This document shows, in pieces, positions 48,071 to 57,910 of a stretch of DNA of 64,000 nt. The DNA is from Thermodesulfovibrionia bacterium (lineage in GTDB: Bacteria > Nitrospirota > Thermodesulfovibrionia > UBA6902 > BMS3Bbin08), in assembly GCA_030694425.1 (NCBI GenBank), contig JAUXYI010000079.1, forward strand, positions 1 through 64,000, given 5' to 3'. A program made the position numbers and the translations under genes. The notes below the pieces were generated by a model. That model did not search any database. It saw nothing but the letters and a program-made list of their open reading frames with translations, and had not been told where the DNA came from. How positions within the stretch are numbered: position 1 is the stretch's first letter; each line of letters starts with the position of its first letter.

Positions 48071-48588
48071 AGGCATCTGATTTCACCGGTGACCTTAATA
48101 CTTTTCTGGCATTTTATAAATTTCAGCCGGCACTTACAAAACGACTTGATAATTTAGAAAATGCTTCTATTGACCAGTCGCTGATAAATGAAATAGTCCT
48201 TTGGAAGGTTAACCGTTATGTATGCCTCGGTGATGAGAATATAGAGCAGCTTAAAGAGCTTAAAGGTTTGAAAGCAGGAGAGCATAAAAAAGGCAATGAA
48301 ATACTAAAGGCACTGTTAGATGTTAATGGCGTAGATCTTCCAATGGCATCAACTATATTGCGTTTTATCAATCCGAAGGTTTTTCAAATAATTGACCGGC
48401 ACGCCTACAGAGCAGTCTATGGTAAGAAGTATCCCCTATATCAAGCGACGCAAACTGAGAGAAAAATATCACTCTATTTTGACTATATCTTTGACCTGAT
48501 GGAGCTCTGCAAATCTAAGGGGCTCGCATTTACAACAATTGATCGATTGCTTTATATCTTTGATAAAAAAAAGAATGGAAAATTATGA
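48025..48588 (+). CDS. HhH DNA-glycosylase-like cassette protein
   Basis: 'ILKALLDVNGVDLPMASTILRFINPKVFQIIDRHAYRAVYG'. Overlaps the upstream Zn-finger ORF by 46 bp. Confidence 0.55.
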   Translation: MSSDQSKIKKAAKLMKASDFTGDLNTFLAFYKFQPALTKRLDNLENASIDQSLINEIVLWKVNRYVCLGDENIEQLKELKGLKAGEHKKGNEILKALLDVNGVDLPMASTILRFINPKVFQIIDRHAYRAVYGKKYPLYQATQTERKISLYFDYIFDLMELCKSKGLAFTTIDRLLYIFDKKKNGKL

Positions 48589-48682
48589 GGCAAGGCCAAG
48601 AAGCGGGTCGAGGCGACAGGGAATAGCCTCTGCGGTTTTTGCGAAGCTGGTTGCCCCGGTCGCCTCACCCATATCGTTAGAC
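48585..48682 (+). other. attC-like site A5
   Basis: gcgggtcgaggcgacaggg ... ttgccccggtcgcctcacccatatcGTTAGAC (perfect GTTRRRY). Confidence 0.65.
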
Positions 48683-48696
48683 GAAATTAATGACCT

Positions 48697-49251
48697 ATGG
48701 AAAAGTTCAAAGCATTAGACCAGATCTATCAGGCAGATGCGAGGAGTCTTTATTTTTCCATCGTAGATCGTGAGACGGGAGAATATAGACCATTGGAATT
48801 AAAAGATATCTATGAGACCGTCGCTTCAGTTGAGCTTTCACCATCTGTGCCGGAAGATGTTAGAAGTCAATTCAATGTTGCAAAAAATCTGGCTGTATAT
48901 ACATGGTTTTCATATTCGTTTCATCAGATTTCCGAATTAAAAGCCTTTTCGACTTTAGAAATGGCTTTAAAGTTAAAGTTCGGGAAGGGCAAGAATAGTT
49001 TTAAAGACCTAATAAAAAAATCAATAGCATCTGGGCTAATCAAAGATAAAGGGTTTTCCCTTATTACAGAAACTTTGGAAGATGAAGACTCGATGGAATA
49101 TTCAAAAGCTTTACCAGATGTCATTCCATATCTAAGGAACGAACTAGCTCATGGTAGCACAATGTTGCACCCAGGGTCTATCACAAATTTGGCAATTTGT
49201 GCAGACTTTATAAATCAGCTTTTCCAAAACGAATCTAACAATAAAATATAG
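48697..49251 (+). CDS. Cassette ORF with HEPN-like RNELAH motif
   Basis: 'VIPYLRNELAHGSTMLHPGS' (Rx4H). Confidence 0.65.
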   Translation: MEKFKALDQIYQADARSLYFSIVDRETGEYRPLELKDIYETVASVELSPSVPEDVRSQFNVAKNLAVYTWFSYSFHQISELKAFSTLEMALKLKFGKGKNSFKDLIKKSIASGLIKDKGFSLITETLEDEDSMEYSKALPDVIPYLRNELAHGSTMLHPGSITNLAICADFINQLFQNESNNKI

Positions 49252-49299
49252 CCGACACCGCTAAAAGCGGCGGCTGATTTTGGCCGTCAAGCCCCCCCT

Positions 49300-49575
49300 C
49301 TATCCAAACCTATAATGCTTCCGTACTGCCTTATTTATCTTCCATGTACACGACATGCCTTTGGGAAACGTCACAAGGTCTCCTTTTCCTATGTGAACGG
49401 CTTCGCCCTTGTCAGGCGTCACCACGACATCGCCTTCAAGGAAATAGCATGTCTCTTCTTCGTCATAGCGCCAGGGGAATTCTGAGGCTTCTTTTGTCCA
49501 GATGGGCCAGCGGAACAGTCCCGTTGATTTGAGTTTATCTTCAGAAGGATTTCTATCTATCCGGATGCCTGCCAT
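49300..49575 (-). CDS. Cupin domain protein
   Basis: 'FPWRYDEEETCYFLEGDVVVTPDKGEAVHIGKGDLVTFPKGMSCTWKI'. Confidence 0.88.
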   Translation of the reverse strand: MAGIRIDRNPSEDKLKSTGLFRWPIWTKEASEFPWRYDEEETCYFLEGDVVVTPDKGEAVHIGKGDLVTFPKGMSCTWKINKAVRKHYRFG

Positions 49576-49659
49576 ATTTGTATTTATACCCTTTTATCTC
49601 TTATTTTTCAAGAAAAATATACTGTTTGACAATACATCAAATTGGTTGTATTATAGATA

Positions 49660-50007
49660 ATGCTATTTCATGTAAATTACTGGCGTAATCCATCAGGAAA
49701 AGCGCCTGTTGAAAAATACATTGATGATATAGATAACAAAGAAGAAAAGGCAGAATTACTCTCTGCTTTGAAAGGCATACAGGAATATGGCACGGATGCT
49801 GTAGGCGTTGATTTCAGGCAAATAGAAGGCAAGCTATGGGAATTAAAGATAAGAACACATGGGAAACAGCACAGAATATTTTATGCTGTCCTTAAGGGGA
49901 ATGAAATGATACTGCTTCACGCATATTTAAAAAAGACACCTAAAGCACCTATAAAAGAGATACAGACAGCCAAACAAAGACTAAAACAATTAATGGAGGT
50001 TAGATAA
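49660..50007 (+). CDS. RelE/HigB-like (Gp49 family) toxin
   Basis: 'GVDFRQIEGKLWELKIRTHGKQHRIFYAVLKGNEMILLHAYLKKTPKAPIKEIQTAKQRL'. Confidence 0.88.
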   Translation: MLFHVNYWRNPSGKAPVEKYIDDIDNKEEKAELLSALKGIQEYGTDAVGVDFRQIEGKLWELKIRTHGKQHRIFYAVLKGNEMILLHAYLKKTPKAPIKEIQTAKQRLKQLMEVR

Positions 50008-50294
50008 TGAAAAGCGACCTTGATAAACATATTGAGAGACACTTAAAAGACAGGGAATTCAAGATTTACTTTGACAGGGCAGAAGCTAAAAGGAAAATAG
50101 CCCAAGAGATAGCGACCTTAAGAAAAGCACATCACATCACACAGGCACAATTGGCTAAAGAAGTAGGAACTAAACAACAGGTGATCTCAAGAGTTGAAAG
50201 CCCTCGTGATAAACGTATGCCTTCTTTTGAATTCCTTGACAGGATAGCAAAAGTATTTAATAGACGGCTTGTTATTTCTTTACAGAGGCAATAG
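50007..50294 (+). CDS. HigA-like XRE antitoxin
   Basis: HTH 'ITQAQLAKEVGTKQQVISRVESPRDKRMPSFEFLDRIAKVF'. Overlaps toxin stop. Confidence 0.88.
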   Translation: MKSDLDKHIERHLKDREFKIYFDRAEAKRKIAQEIATLRKAHHITQAQLAKEVGTKQQVISRVESPRDKRMPSFEFLDRIAKVFNRRLVISLQRQ

Positions 50295-50333
50295 CTTAGC
50301 TCGCAATATAGAATTTAAGCTATCGCTGCAAGA

Positions 50334-51671
50334 CTATACCATCGCAGGTAAAGTTATCCTGAATGTAGTCCCCTCTCCCTCTTTACTATCAACCTCAATG
50401 CTGCCTCCGTGAGAAATTATAATCTTCTGCGCAATTGCAAGTCCGAGTCCTATGCCTTTTTGTTTTGTTGTGTAAAACGGGAGGAATATTTTGTGTTTTA
50501 TATCTTCAGGAATTCCATACCCTGTATCATGAACAGTTATCTTTGCCTTATCTTGAAAATCATTTAATTCCACAGTGAGAGTGCCGCCCCCGGGCATTGC
50601 ATCAGCAGCATTGATAAAAAGATTTGTAAATACCTGCCTTAATAAAACCTCGTCTCCCATAACCGATATCTGCTTTTCTGGTTTTATCAAAACTTTAATC
50701 TTCTGATTATCACCAACTGCGGTTGTGACTGTCTCCTCTATAATGCTTTGCAGATTTAAATGCTCTTTGCTTAAATCAGTTGGTTTTGCAAACGCAAGCA
50801 ATTCAGAGATAATCCTGTCCATGCTCTCAATCTCTGTCAGTATCGCATCTACAGTAGCCTTATTGGGCAGCTCCACTTTTTTGCTCAAAAGTTTTGTGTA
50901 GCCGGCAATCACAGACATTGGATTTCTTAATTCATGCGCAATGCCTGCTGACATCTCTCCAAGCTGGGTAAGTCTTTTTTTCAATTCTACCTGCGTCTGT
51001 AATGCCTTTATATCTGTCAGGTCAGTAAAAACAAGTATAAACCCAATTGTTTCACCGGCTGCATTTTTCAGATGAGAAGTCGTTACGCCAAGCCAGATAT
51101 GCCTGTTGTCTCTCGTGACATAAGGATATTCTCCCCTGCTTACTGTTTTGTTATCTCTCAAAATATCCAGCAGGGGCTCATCAAAGGCCTCTGTGCAATC
51201 TTTGTCTATTACATCCTCCGCTTTAATCCCCAGTGTCCTCTCGGCTGACTGGTTTATGCTTTTTATTTTCATTGTGTTGTCAATGCTCACAACGCCGCTT
51301 GGAACGCTTTGCAAAATATTCTCATTATAAGTTTCCATTCTGACTGCCCTGTCTTCCGCAAGCGCCCTGAGCCTTTCAAGTTCATTTTCCTTTTCTTTGA
51401 GTTTTCTCACAAGCTCCTGAAAGGTATCAACTACAAATCCAACTTCTGATTTTTTACTTATGTCCTCTGATGCTTTAAGCGCCTTTCTTTGATTTATGAT
51501 ATAGATTTTTATTGCTGAATATACTCCTACTGCAATCAGAAATATGCCTATGCCTAAAATAATATGAATTCCTGAATCACGAAGGTATGGGCTTAGAAGA
51601 ATCCCGATTAGGATTCCTGAAAATACAAACAAAAATGCTACAAAAAATCTTGTTAAAAAATTATTTTGCAT
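50334..51671 (-). CDS. PAS sensor histidine kinase (NtrB/AtoS-like)
   Basis: PAS, 'AGIAHELRNPMSVIAGYTKLL', HATPase 'GYGIPEDIKHKIFLPFYTTKQKGIGLGLAI'. Confidence 0.93.
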   Translation of the reverse strand: MQNNFLTRFFVAFLFVFSGILIGILLSPYLRDSGIHIILGIGIFLIAVGVYSAIKIYIINQRKALKASEDISKKSEVGFVVDTFQELVRKLKEKENELERLRALAEDRAVRMETYNENILQSVPSGVVSIDNTMKIKSINQSAERTLGIKAEDVIDKDCTEAFDEPLLDILRDNKTVSRGEYPYVTRDNRHIWLGVTTSHLKNAAGETIGFILVFTDLTDIKALQTQVELKKRLTQLGEMSAGIAHELRNPMSVIAGYTKLLSKKVELPNKATVDAILTEIESMDRIISELLAFAKPTDLSKEHLNLQSIIEETVTTAVGDNQKIKVLIKPEKQISVMGDEVLLRQVFTNLFINAADAMPGGGTLTVELNDFQDKAKITVHDTGYGIPEDIKHKIFLPFYTTKQKGIGLGLAIAQKIIISHGGSIEVDSKEGEGTTFRITLPAMV

Positions 51672-52461
51672 ATAAATACCATGTCAAAATTTCCTGCCCA
51701 AATAACAGGCTCAGGATTGCGCCAAAAGTTAGGTACGGACCAAAGGGTATCCTTGAACCCCTTTCCCTGCCCTTTATTATGATAAGAGAAACTCCTATTA
51801 TTGAACCCAGAAGGCTCCCTAAAAAAGTAGTAAGTATAACGCCTTTCCAACCTAAAATCCCCCCAACCATTGCCATCATTTTTATATCTCCTCCACCCAT
51901 TGCATCCTTTTTAAAAACTGCCTTTCCTGCCACGGCTACAATATAAAAGAGCCCGCCGCCGAGCAAAACTCCTATGATTGATGCCTTGAACCCCAATAAA
52001 TCAGCTCTTAAAAAAGGGTCGGGCATAATAGTAGAACCAAAAATTAATGCAAGAGGGATGCCCGGCAGGGTTATACTGTCTGGAATTATCTGGTGTTCAA
52101 TGTCAATAAAAGTAATTACGAGCAGGGATGAGACAAAGGCAAAATAGATTAATAAAAACCATGAGAAATGAGAGCCGAATTTCCACAGAACAATCACATA
52201 TAAAATCGCATTTAGAAATTCAACAAGCGGATACTTAAATGATATCTTTTCTTTACAAAATCTGCACCTCCCGTTTAAAAAAATATAACTTAATATAGGA
52301 ATGTTATCCCATGGATGGATAGGGTTATTGCATGAAGGACACCTTGATGAAGGTATTATAATTGATAAATCCCTGGGCATCCTGTATATACAGACATTTA
52401 GAAATGAACCAATTACAGAGCCAAATAAAAAAGCTATGATATATAGAACTATATCATGCAT
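51661..52461 (-). CDS. pilD: Type IV prepilin peptidase
   Basis: 'GSFLNVCIYRMPRDLSI', CPSC..C..C zinc site, 'DIEHQIIPDSITLPG', 'AMGGGDIKMMAMVGG'. Confidence 0.95.
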   Translation of the reverse strand: MHDIVLYIIAFLFGSVIGSFLNVCIYRMPRDLSIIIPSSRCPSCNNPIHPWDNIPILSYIFLNGRCRFCKEKISFKYPLVEFLNAILYVIVLWKFGSHFSWFLLIYFAFVSSLLVITFIDIEHQIIPDSITLPGIPLALIFGSTIMPDPFLRADLLGFKASIIGVLLGGGLFYIVAVAGKAVFKKDAMGGGDIKMMAMVGGILGWKGVILTTFLGSLLGSIIGVSLIIIKGRERGSRIPFGPYLTFGAILSLLFGQEILTWYLYAK

Positions 52462-52469
52462 AATTTTGC

Positions 52470-52512
52470 CACCCTCACCCCCTCCCCTTGAGGGAGGGGG
52501 ATGGGGGATGGG
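52470..52512. repeat. C-/G-rich palindromic repeat
   Basis: ccctcaccccctccccttgagggagggggatggggg. Confidence 0.8.
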
Positions 52513-52557
52513 TAATTTTCATTATTCTTTATATATTGATTTGTCGGCATTAGAGTT

Positions 52558-52872
52558 TCATTCAGAAACTTTGCCAAGGGCATGTGCCCTGCTTTTATAG
52601 TCTTCTATCTGCTCCTTAAGTTTCTTTACTTCGCCTATTGCCTGAACTACCATGAAATCCTTCAATATTGCTTTTTCTCCTTTTCCCTCTAATTCCAATA
52701 CCCTCTTGCCGATATCACAGTAAAAACTGTCCAGTTTGCTTTCTAATTTGCTGCTTTCAAAAAGAAGCTTTGCCATAGAGGTTTCAACCCTCGTCCTTTC
52801 CGAGAGAAACGCTGCAAACCATTTAACCTGTTTAACGCCTTCATTAAGATTTTTCTTTATCTTATCTAACAT
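52558..52872 (-). CDS. Conserved-looking coiled-coil protein, unknown function
   Basis: MLDKIKKNLNEGVKQVKWFAAFLSERTRVETSMAKLL... Confidence 0.65.
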   Translation of the reverse strand: MLDKIKKNLNEGVKQVKWFAAFLSERTRVETSMAKLLFESSKLESKLDSFYCDIGKRVLELEGKGEKAILKDFMVVQAIGEVKKLKEQIEDYKSRAHALGKVSE

Positions 52873-52880
52873 AGCCCCTC

Positions 52881-55013
52881 CTAACTCTTTATCAATTCTA
52901 ACTTCCCATGCCATTTGGTGTATAGAGTATTTTTAAGCAAAGGATAATTTTTCAAAGTCGGGTCAGGATCAGCCAGGGCAAAAGCTTCCTTTCTTGCTGC
53001 CTCAAGAATCCATACATCCCTTATGATATTAGCAATTTTCAGATCCGGCATTCCTGACTGTTTGGTGCCAAAAAATTCACCCGGTCCTCTTATAGCAAGG
53101 TCCTCCTCTGCTATTTTAAACCCGTCGCCTGTAGATTCTATTGCCTTAAGTCTTCTTTTTGCTTCTTCGCTAAAAGGCGGGTATGCCATAAGCAGACAAT
53201 AAGACTCATAATTGCCCCTTCCAATCCTTCCGCGTAACTGGTGAAGCTGTGCAAGCCCGAACCTTTCAGCATGGATAATGAGCATAAGAGAGGCATTAGA
53301 AACATCAACTCCGACCTCAATAACCGTAGTAGCTACAAGCATATCAATATCTCCTGACTTAAAGGAAGCCATAATTGATTCCCTTTCTTCCTGACGAATT
53401 TTCCCGTGTATAAGTCCTATCTTCCTTTCTGGAAAAATCTTCTTAAATGCCTCTGCACCGTCAACAGCAGACTTAAGGTCAAGTTTTTCAGAACCTTCAA
53501 TAAGCGGATACACAACATAGACCTGCCTGCCTTTTAAAAGCTCTGCATTTATTAAAGAGTATATTTTATCTTTTTGCGTGGGGAAAAACACCTTCGTCAT
53601 AATCGGCTTTCTTCCTGAAGGCAGCTCATCTATGAGTGAGATATCAAGGTCTCCATATAATGTCAGCGCCAGTGTCCGCGGTATCGGGGTTGCGGTCATG
53701 ATGAGTATGTCAGGGTTGAAGCCTTTTCTGCGCAGGTTTGCCCTTTGAACGACACCGAATTTATGCTGTTCATCAATTACAGCAAACCCGAGATTTTTGA
53801 ACTTTATCTGCTCCTGAATAAGAGAATGAGTCCCAATAATAATCTGGGCTGTGCCATTAGCTATTCCTTCAATATCTTTTGTTTTGCAGCTTGAAGTCAG
53901 CAACGCCACTCTTAACCCGAGTCCCTCAACCATTTTATGTATATTAATGTAGTGCTGCTCCGCAAGTATTTCAGTCGGCGCCATAAGGCATGCCTGATAA
54001 CCATTATCAACTGCAATCAGCATGGATAAAAGGGCAATAACCGTCTTTCCACAGCCAACATCGCCGTGGATGAGTCTGTTCATAGGCAAATTGCTTTTCA
54101 TATCTGCTCTTATTTGTTCAAAAACCCTTTTCTGTGCATTGGTCAATTCAAAAGGAAGGTTTTTAAGAAATTTATCAACCAGGATATTTTTATCTTTAAA
54201 GCTTATACCGGTTTCTAAAACCTCTTTCTTCTTCATAAGTGCAAGCCCAAGCTCCAACAAAAAAAAATCATCAAATATCAACCGCACATGTGCAGGACTT
54301 GTTCCCCTGTTCAGTGTATCTACATTATTAAACTCTTCAGGGAAGTGAATTTCTCTGATTGACTTTTCTAAAGACATTAAATTGTTTCTCTTAAGAATAG
54401 CTTCGGGCAGATAATCTTTTGCAGAAGAGGCATGTGTATTGATTGTATTGAACATCAGTGTCCTTAACTGTTTTGGACTAAAACCTTCAGTGGCTTTATA
54501 TACAGGTACAATCCTTGATGTGTGTATAAATATATCATCATTTTCAAGGCGCTCAAAATCAGGGTTCTCCATCTCAAACCCTGAAGTCAGACTCATACGA
54601 CTAAAACCAATTCCTAAAGAAGGATTGCCTTTTACCGCCCCGCTCAAAATAACCTTCTGACCTTTTTTAAAATATTTTTCCATATACGGCTGATTAAACC
54701 ATTTGCACTTGAGAAAAGCTGTATTATCGGTAACAGTAAGCTCAAAAATTTTCATGCCTTTCTTCCATGTAGTGATAACCTTAGCTGCAATTACTTCGCC
54801 AACGATTGTTTCAAGATTTCCATAAGTGAGGTCGCGTATTTTCTTAAAATTCTTCCTGTCTTCATAGCGCCACGGGAAATAATAAAGGAGGTCTTCAAGG
54901 GTTTTTATTCCGAGCCTGTCAAGGAGCTGGACCCGCCTGGGACCCACTCCTTTAACATACTGCACAGAAGTATCTTTAAGCGGCCGGGGCTTAATTGTTG
55001 ATTTTTCTTCCAA
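52881..55013 (-). CDS. recG: ATP-dependent DNA helicase RecG
   Basis: '[14 protein letters not shown]', '[11 protein letters not shown]', '[19 protein letters not shown]', '[10 protein letters not shown]'. Confidence 0.97.
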   Translation of the reverse strand: MEEKSTIKPRPLKDTSVQYVKGVGPRRVQLLDRLGIKTLEDLLYYFPWRYEDRKNFKKIRDLTYGNLETIVGEVIAAKVITTWKKGMKIFELTVTDNTAFLKCKWFNQPYMEKYFKKGQKVILSGAVKGNPSLGIGFSRMSLTSGFEMENPDFERLENDDIFIHTSRIVPVYKATEGFSPKQLRTLMFNTINTHASSAKDYLPEAILKRNNLMSLEKSIREIHFPEEFNNVDTLNRGTSPAHVRLIFDDFFLLELGLALMKKKEVLETGISFKDKNILVDKFLKNLPFELTNAQKRVFEQIRADMKSNLPMNRLIHGDVGCGKTVIALLSMLIAVDNGYQACLMAPTEILAEQHYINIHKMVEGLGLRVALLTSSCKTKDIEGIANGTAQIIIGTHSLIQEQIKFKNLGFAVIDEQHKFGVVQRANLRRKGFNPDILIMTATPIPRTLALTLYGDLDISLIDELPSGRKPIMTKVFFPTQKDKIYSLINAELLKGRQVYVVYPLIEGSEKLDLKSAVDGAEAFKKIFPERKIGLIHGKIRQEERESIMASFKSGDIDMLVATTVIEVGVDVSNASLMLIIHAERFGLAQLHQLRGRIGRGNYESYCLLMAYPPFSEEAKRRLKAIESTGDGFKIAEEDLAIRGPGEFFGTKQSGMPDLKIANIIRDVWILEAARKEAFALADPDPTLKNYPLLKNTLYTKWHGKLELIKS

Positions 55014-55121
55014 TTATCCAGAAAAAAATACAAAATTCAAAGTTCAAAATGCAAAATTAAGGAATTTAATTTTTTTCTCCACAATTTTGATTTTTGGTAT
55101 TTGATTTTTGAATTCTTATCA

Positions 55122-56258
55122 TCAGGTTTGCTCATCTTTGCGTGCCTGAATGCGTTTGCCGGTTTTTTCTTTTTTCTCAGGTTGTTCTTGTATTTCAATG
55201 GCCTGCAGCTCGTCTGCTTTCATCTTGGCATACTCTGATTCGCTGATTATATCAATATCCCAACCTGTAAGTTTAATGGCTAATCTTACATTCTGGCCTT
55301 TTTTACCAATAGCTACTGCAAGCTGCTGGTCGCTGACAACAACTACCGCTGATTTCTCTTCTTCATTTATGCCGATCTTCTCAACAGCAGCAGGACTAAG
55401 GGCTTTTATTAAAAGCATCCTCGGGTCATCAGTCCATGGTATTATATCAATTCTTTCGCCTTTAAGCTCTCTTACTATAGACTGCACACGCGTACCCTTC
55501 ATGCCAACGCACGCACCAACAGGGTCAATTGTGGGATTATTAGAGTAAACAGCTAACTTGGTCCTGTCGCCGGGCTCCCTCACAATATTTTTTATAACAA
55601 CAAGGCCTTCGTAAATCTCGGGAACCTCCATTTTAAAAAGTCCTCCAACAAAATTTGGATGTGTCCTTGAGAGAAATATGCCCGGCCCCTTGGAAGTCGG
55701 TTTTACATCCTCTATATATACCCTTATTGTTTCTCCCCTTTTAAGTGTCTCGTTTGGCAATGTATCTTTCTGAGACAGTACTGCCTCAGCCCTGCCAATA
55801 GCTACATAATAGTTGCCCTTTTCCTTACGTATTACTATACCGCTCGCAATCTGTCCTACCTTATCCTTATATTCATCGTAAATAGCCTCTATCTCAGCCT
55901 CTCTTACTTTCTGGAAAAGCACCTGTTTTGCAGTCTGTGCTGCGATCCTTCCAAAGTCAACAAGGTTCATGGGAGTTTCAACCTCATCATTCACTTTCTT
56001 TGATGGGTCCAGCTTTACTGCATCCTCCAGGGATATTTCTTCCCGCGGGTTGGTTACCTTCTGTACTATTTTTTTGAATGCATTCACAGAGATTTTGCCT
56101 AATTTAGGGTCAATCTTAATATTTATGTTTGCTGAGATGCCATATTTTTTTCTTGCAGCAGACAACAGCGCAGATTCCAGAGTCGCAATAATAGCTTCTT
56201 TGGGTATTCCCCTTTCCCTGCTCATCTGTTCTACAATATTAATCAACTCGCGGTTCAT
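55122..56258 (-). CDS. nusA: Transcription termination/antitermination protein NusA
   Basis: 'MNRELINIVEQMSRERGIPKEAIIATLESALLSAARKKYG', S1 and KH domains. Confidence 0.97.
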   Translation of the reverse strand: MNRELINIVEQMSRERGIPKEAIIATLESALLSAARKKYGISANINIKIDPKLGKISVNAFKKIVQKVTNPREEISLEDAVKLDPSKKVNDEVETPMNLVDFGRIAAQTAKQVLFQKVREAEIEAIYDEYKDKVGQIASGIVIRKEKGNYYVAIGRAEAVLSQKDTLPNETLKRGETIRVYIEDVKPTSKGPGIFLSRTHPNFVGGLFKMEVPEIYEGLVVIKNIVREPGDRTKLAVYSNNPTIDPVGACVGMKGTRVQSIVRELKGERIDIIPWTDDPRMLLIKALSPAAVEKIGINEEEKSAVVVVSDQQLAVAIGKKGQNVRLAIKLTGWDIDIISESEYAKMKADELQAIEIQEQPEKKEKTGKRIQARKDEQT

Positions 56259-56276
56259 AACTAAAATTTCACCTCC

Positions 56277-56789
56277 CTATGGGTCGTAGACCAGTCTTGC
56301 CCTGACAATATCTTTATACTGTACATTTATCTTTTTATCTTTGGACAAGAGCAATGTCACATCAGTATCTCCTGCCTCAATAATCTCTCCAATAAAAAAT
56401 GTCTGATTCTCTACAGGAGTAGATGTCACAATCCTTGCTGTTTTTCCGCAAAACCTCTTAAAATCTCCCTGTGTTTTAAGGGGTCTGTCAAGTCCGGGGG
56501 ATGAAACTTCCAGCGTATATGGATATGGTATCGGGTCTTCTACATCAAGTTGCGCCTCAATTTCTCTGCTAACCTGTTCACAATCATCAATAGTAACCCC
56601 GCCTTCTTTGTCAATAATTACTCTTAAAAAAACCCTCCTCCCCATTTTCCTTAATTCCATATCCTCAAGAGCCACTCCCAGACCTTTTATTGCCGGCTCT
56701 ATAATTTCTTTAACCTTTGCTCCCATCATTTCCATATTCATTGTATTAAAAACAAAAGAGTGGGAAAGCCCACTCTTTAAAAAATTCAA
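56277..56789 (-). CDS. rimP: Ribosome maturation factor RimP
   Basis: 'LRVIIDKEGGVTIDDCEQVSREIEAQLDVEDPIPYPYTLEVSSPGLDRPLKT'. Confidence 0.95.
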   Translation of the reverse strand: MNFLKSGLSHSFVFNTMNMEMMGAKVKEIIEPAIKGLGVALEDMELRKMGRRVFLRVIIDKEGGVTIDDCEQVSREIEAQLDVEDPIPYPYTLEVSSPGLDRPLKTQGDFKRFCGKTARIVTSTPVENQTFFIGEIIEAGDTDVTLLLSKDKKINVQYKDIVRARLVYDP

Positions 56790-56889
56790 ACAGTCAGATA
56801 GTTAGAAAAATACTCTTTTAACTTATTAAAAAATTAACATATTTACGGTAAAAAAGCAAGTGGTAACGTCCTGCATTGGCTAAATTAAA

Positions 56890-57045
56890 TTATTTAGCCC
56901 CTTCTTCGCCCGGAGCAGGCGCCGGCTCTGTTGGAACGCCTGGTGGAGTTTCAGCACGCTTTGGAGTCTCAACCTTTTTACAACTAACCGCAAAAGAAAA
57001 ACTAATAATTAATATCAGGGAAAGCGCTATAATCAGTCTTTTCAT
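56890..57045 (-). CDS. Small lipoprotein-like peptide (51 aa)
   Basis: MKRLIIALSLILIISFSFAVSCKKVETPKRAETPPGVPTEPAPAPGEEGAK*; lipobox-like VSC; RBS ggaggtgatt. Not in the ORF track. Confidence 0.65.
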   Translation of the reverse strand: MKRLIIALSLILIISFSFAVSCKKVETPKRAETPPGVPTEPAPAPGEEGAK

Positions 57046-57186
57046 TAAAAAATCACCTCCGTTTTAATAATCTGAATTATTACATTTTAAGCTTTATTGG
57101 TCAAGGGTTTTTATTAATTATTTTCCGGATGTTGCTATATAGCTGTATATTTTGCAATAATCACTTTCTACTTATATAATAATGAA

Positions 57187-57783
57187 ATGGAAGAAACTAA
57201 ATACTGTCTCTGCTGCGGCGAAAAAGTCCAATTTAACCGCATAGAACGCGGCAATCGCACAGAGTTCACATGCATATATTGCGGTTTTCCATTATCCGCT
57301 GATGATGAACCCTCCTTAACCGTTGAAAAGACTACTTCATCACCAGAAGAAAAAAAGTTCAGGCTTGTCCTTGTAGCAGACGATTCAAAATTTACAAGAA
57401 AAATCATCCAGGACTTATTAATTGAAAAGAAACTGGCGGACAACGTCCTTGCCTTTGAAAATGGACTTGAATTAACGTCAGCCTTTGCAAGATTGACAGC
57501 AGAGAAAAAACTTGTAGATGCAGCTATCATAGATATTAATATGCCTGTAATGGACGGCCTCACTGCCGCAAGGATTATAAGAGGCATTGAATCACAAAAC
57601 AACATCCCCCACGTCCCGATAACATTCTTTTCATCTGTTAAGGCAGATGACGACATGAGAACCCAGATGGAAATGTTAGCGCCTGCAAACTATGTAAACA
57701 AGGGCACAGACCCTGACCCTGACAAGCTTGCCGAGAGAGTGGAACAGCTTTTTTCGTATTTTGTGCAGACAAAAGAAACCTAA
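57187..57783 (+). CDS. Response regulator with N-terminal zinc ribbon
   Basis: 'CLCCGEKVQFNRIERGNRTEFTCIYCGFPL' then REC 'VLVADDSKFTRKIIQDLL', 'AAIIDINMPVMDGLTAARII'. Confidence 0.85.
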   Translation: MEETKYCLCCGEKVQFNRIERGNRTEFTCIYCGFPLSADDEPSLTVEKTTSSPEEKKFRLVLVADDSKFTRKIIQDLLIEKKLADNVLAFENGLELTSAFARLTAEKKLVDAAIIDINMPVMDGLTAARIIRGIESQNNIPHVPITFFSSVKADDDMRTQMEMLAPANYVNKGTDPDPDKLAERVEQLFSYFVQTKET

Positions 57784-57910
57784 TTTACTAATCTATAAAA
57801 ATAAAATTTTTTTAATTAGCTATAACAAAAAATTTATTGATTTAAGTTAGTTAATTGATATATATTACACCCGTTTCAAAATAAAACAGTTCTGATACAA
57901 AGGGACAATC

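Noticed and set aside
49248-49300. Final attC-like site after the last cassette (gccgacaccgctaaaagcggcggctgattttggccgtcaagcc)
   Set aside because: GC-rich inverted words are present but no GTTRRRY end was found, so the array's right boundary is left undefined.
57168-57656. 162-aa minus-strand ORF
   Set aside because: Antisense to the zinc ribbon-REC protein.
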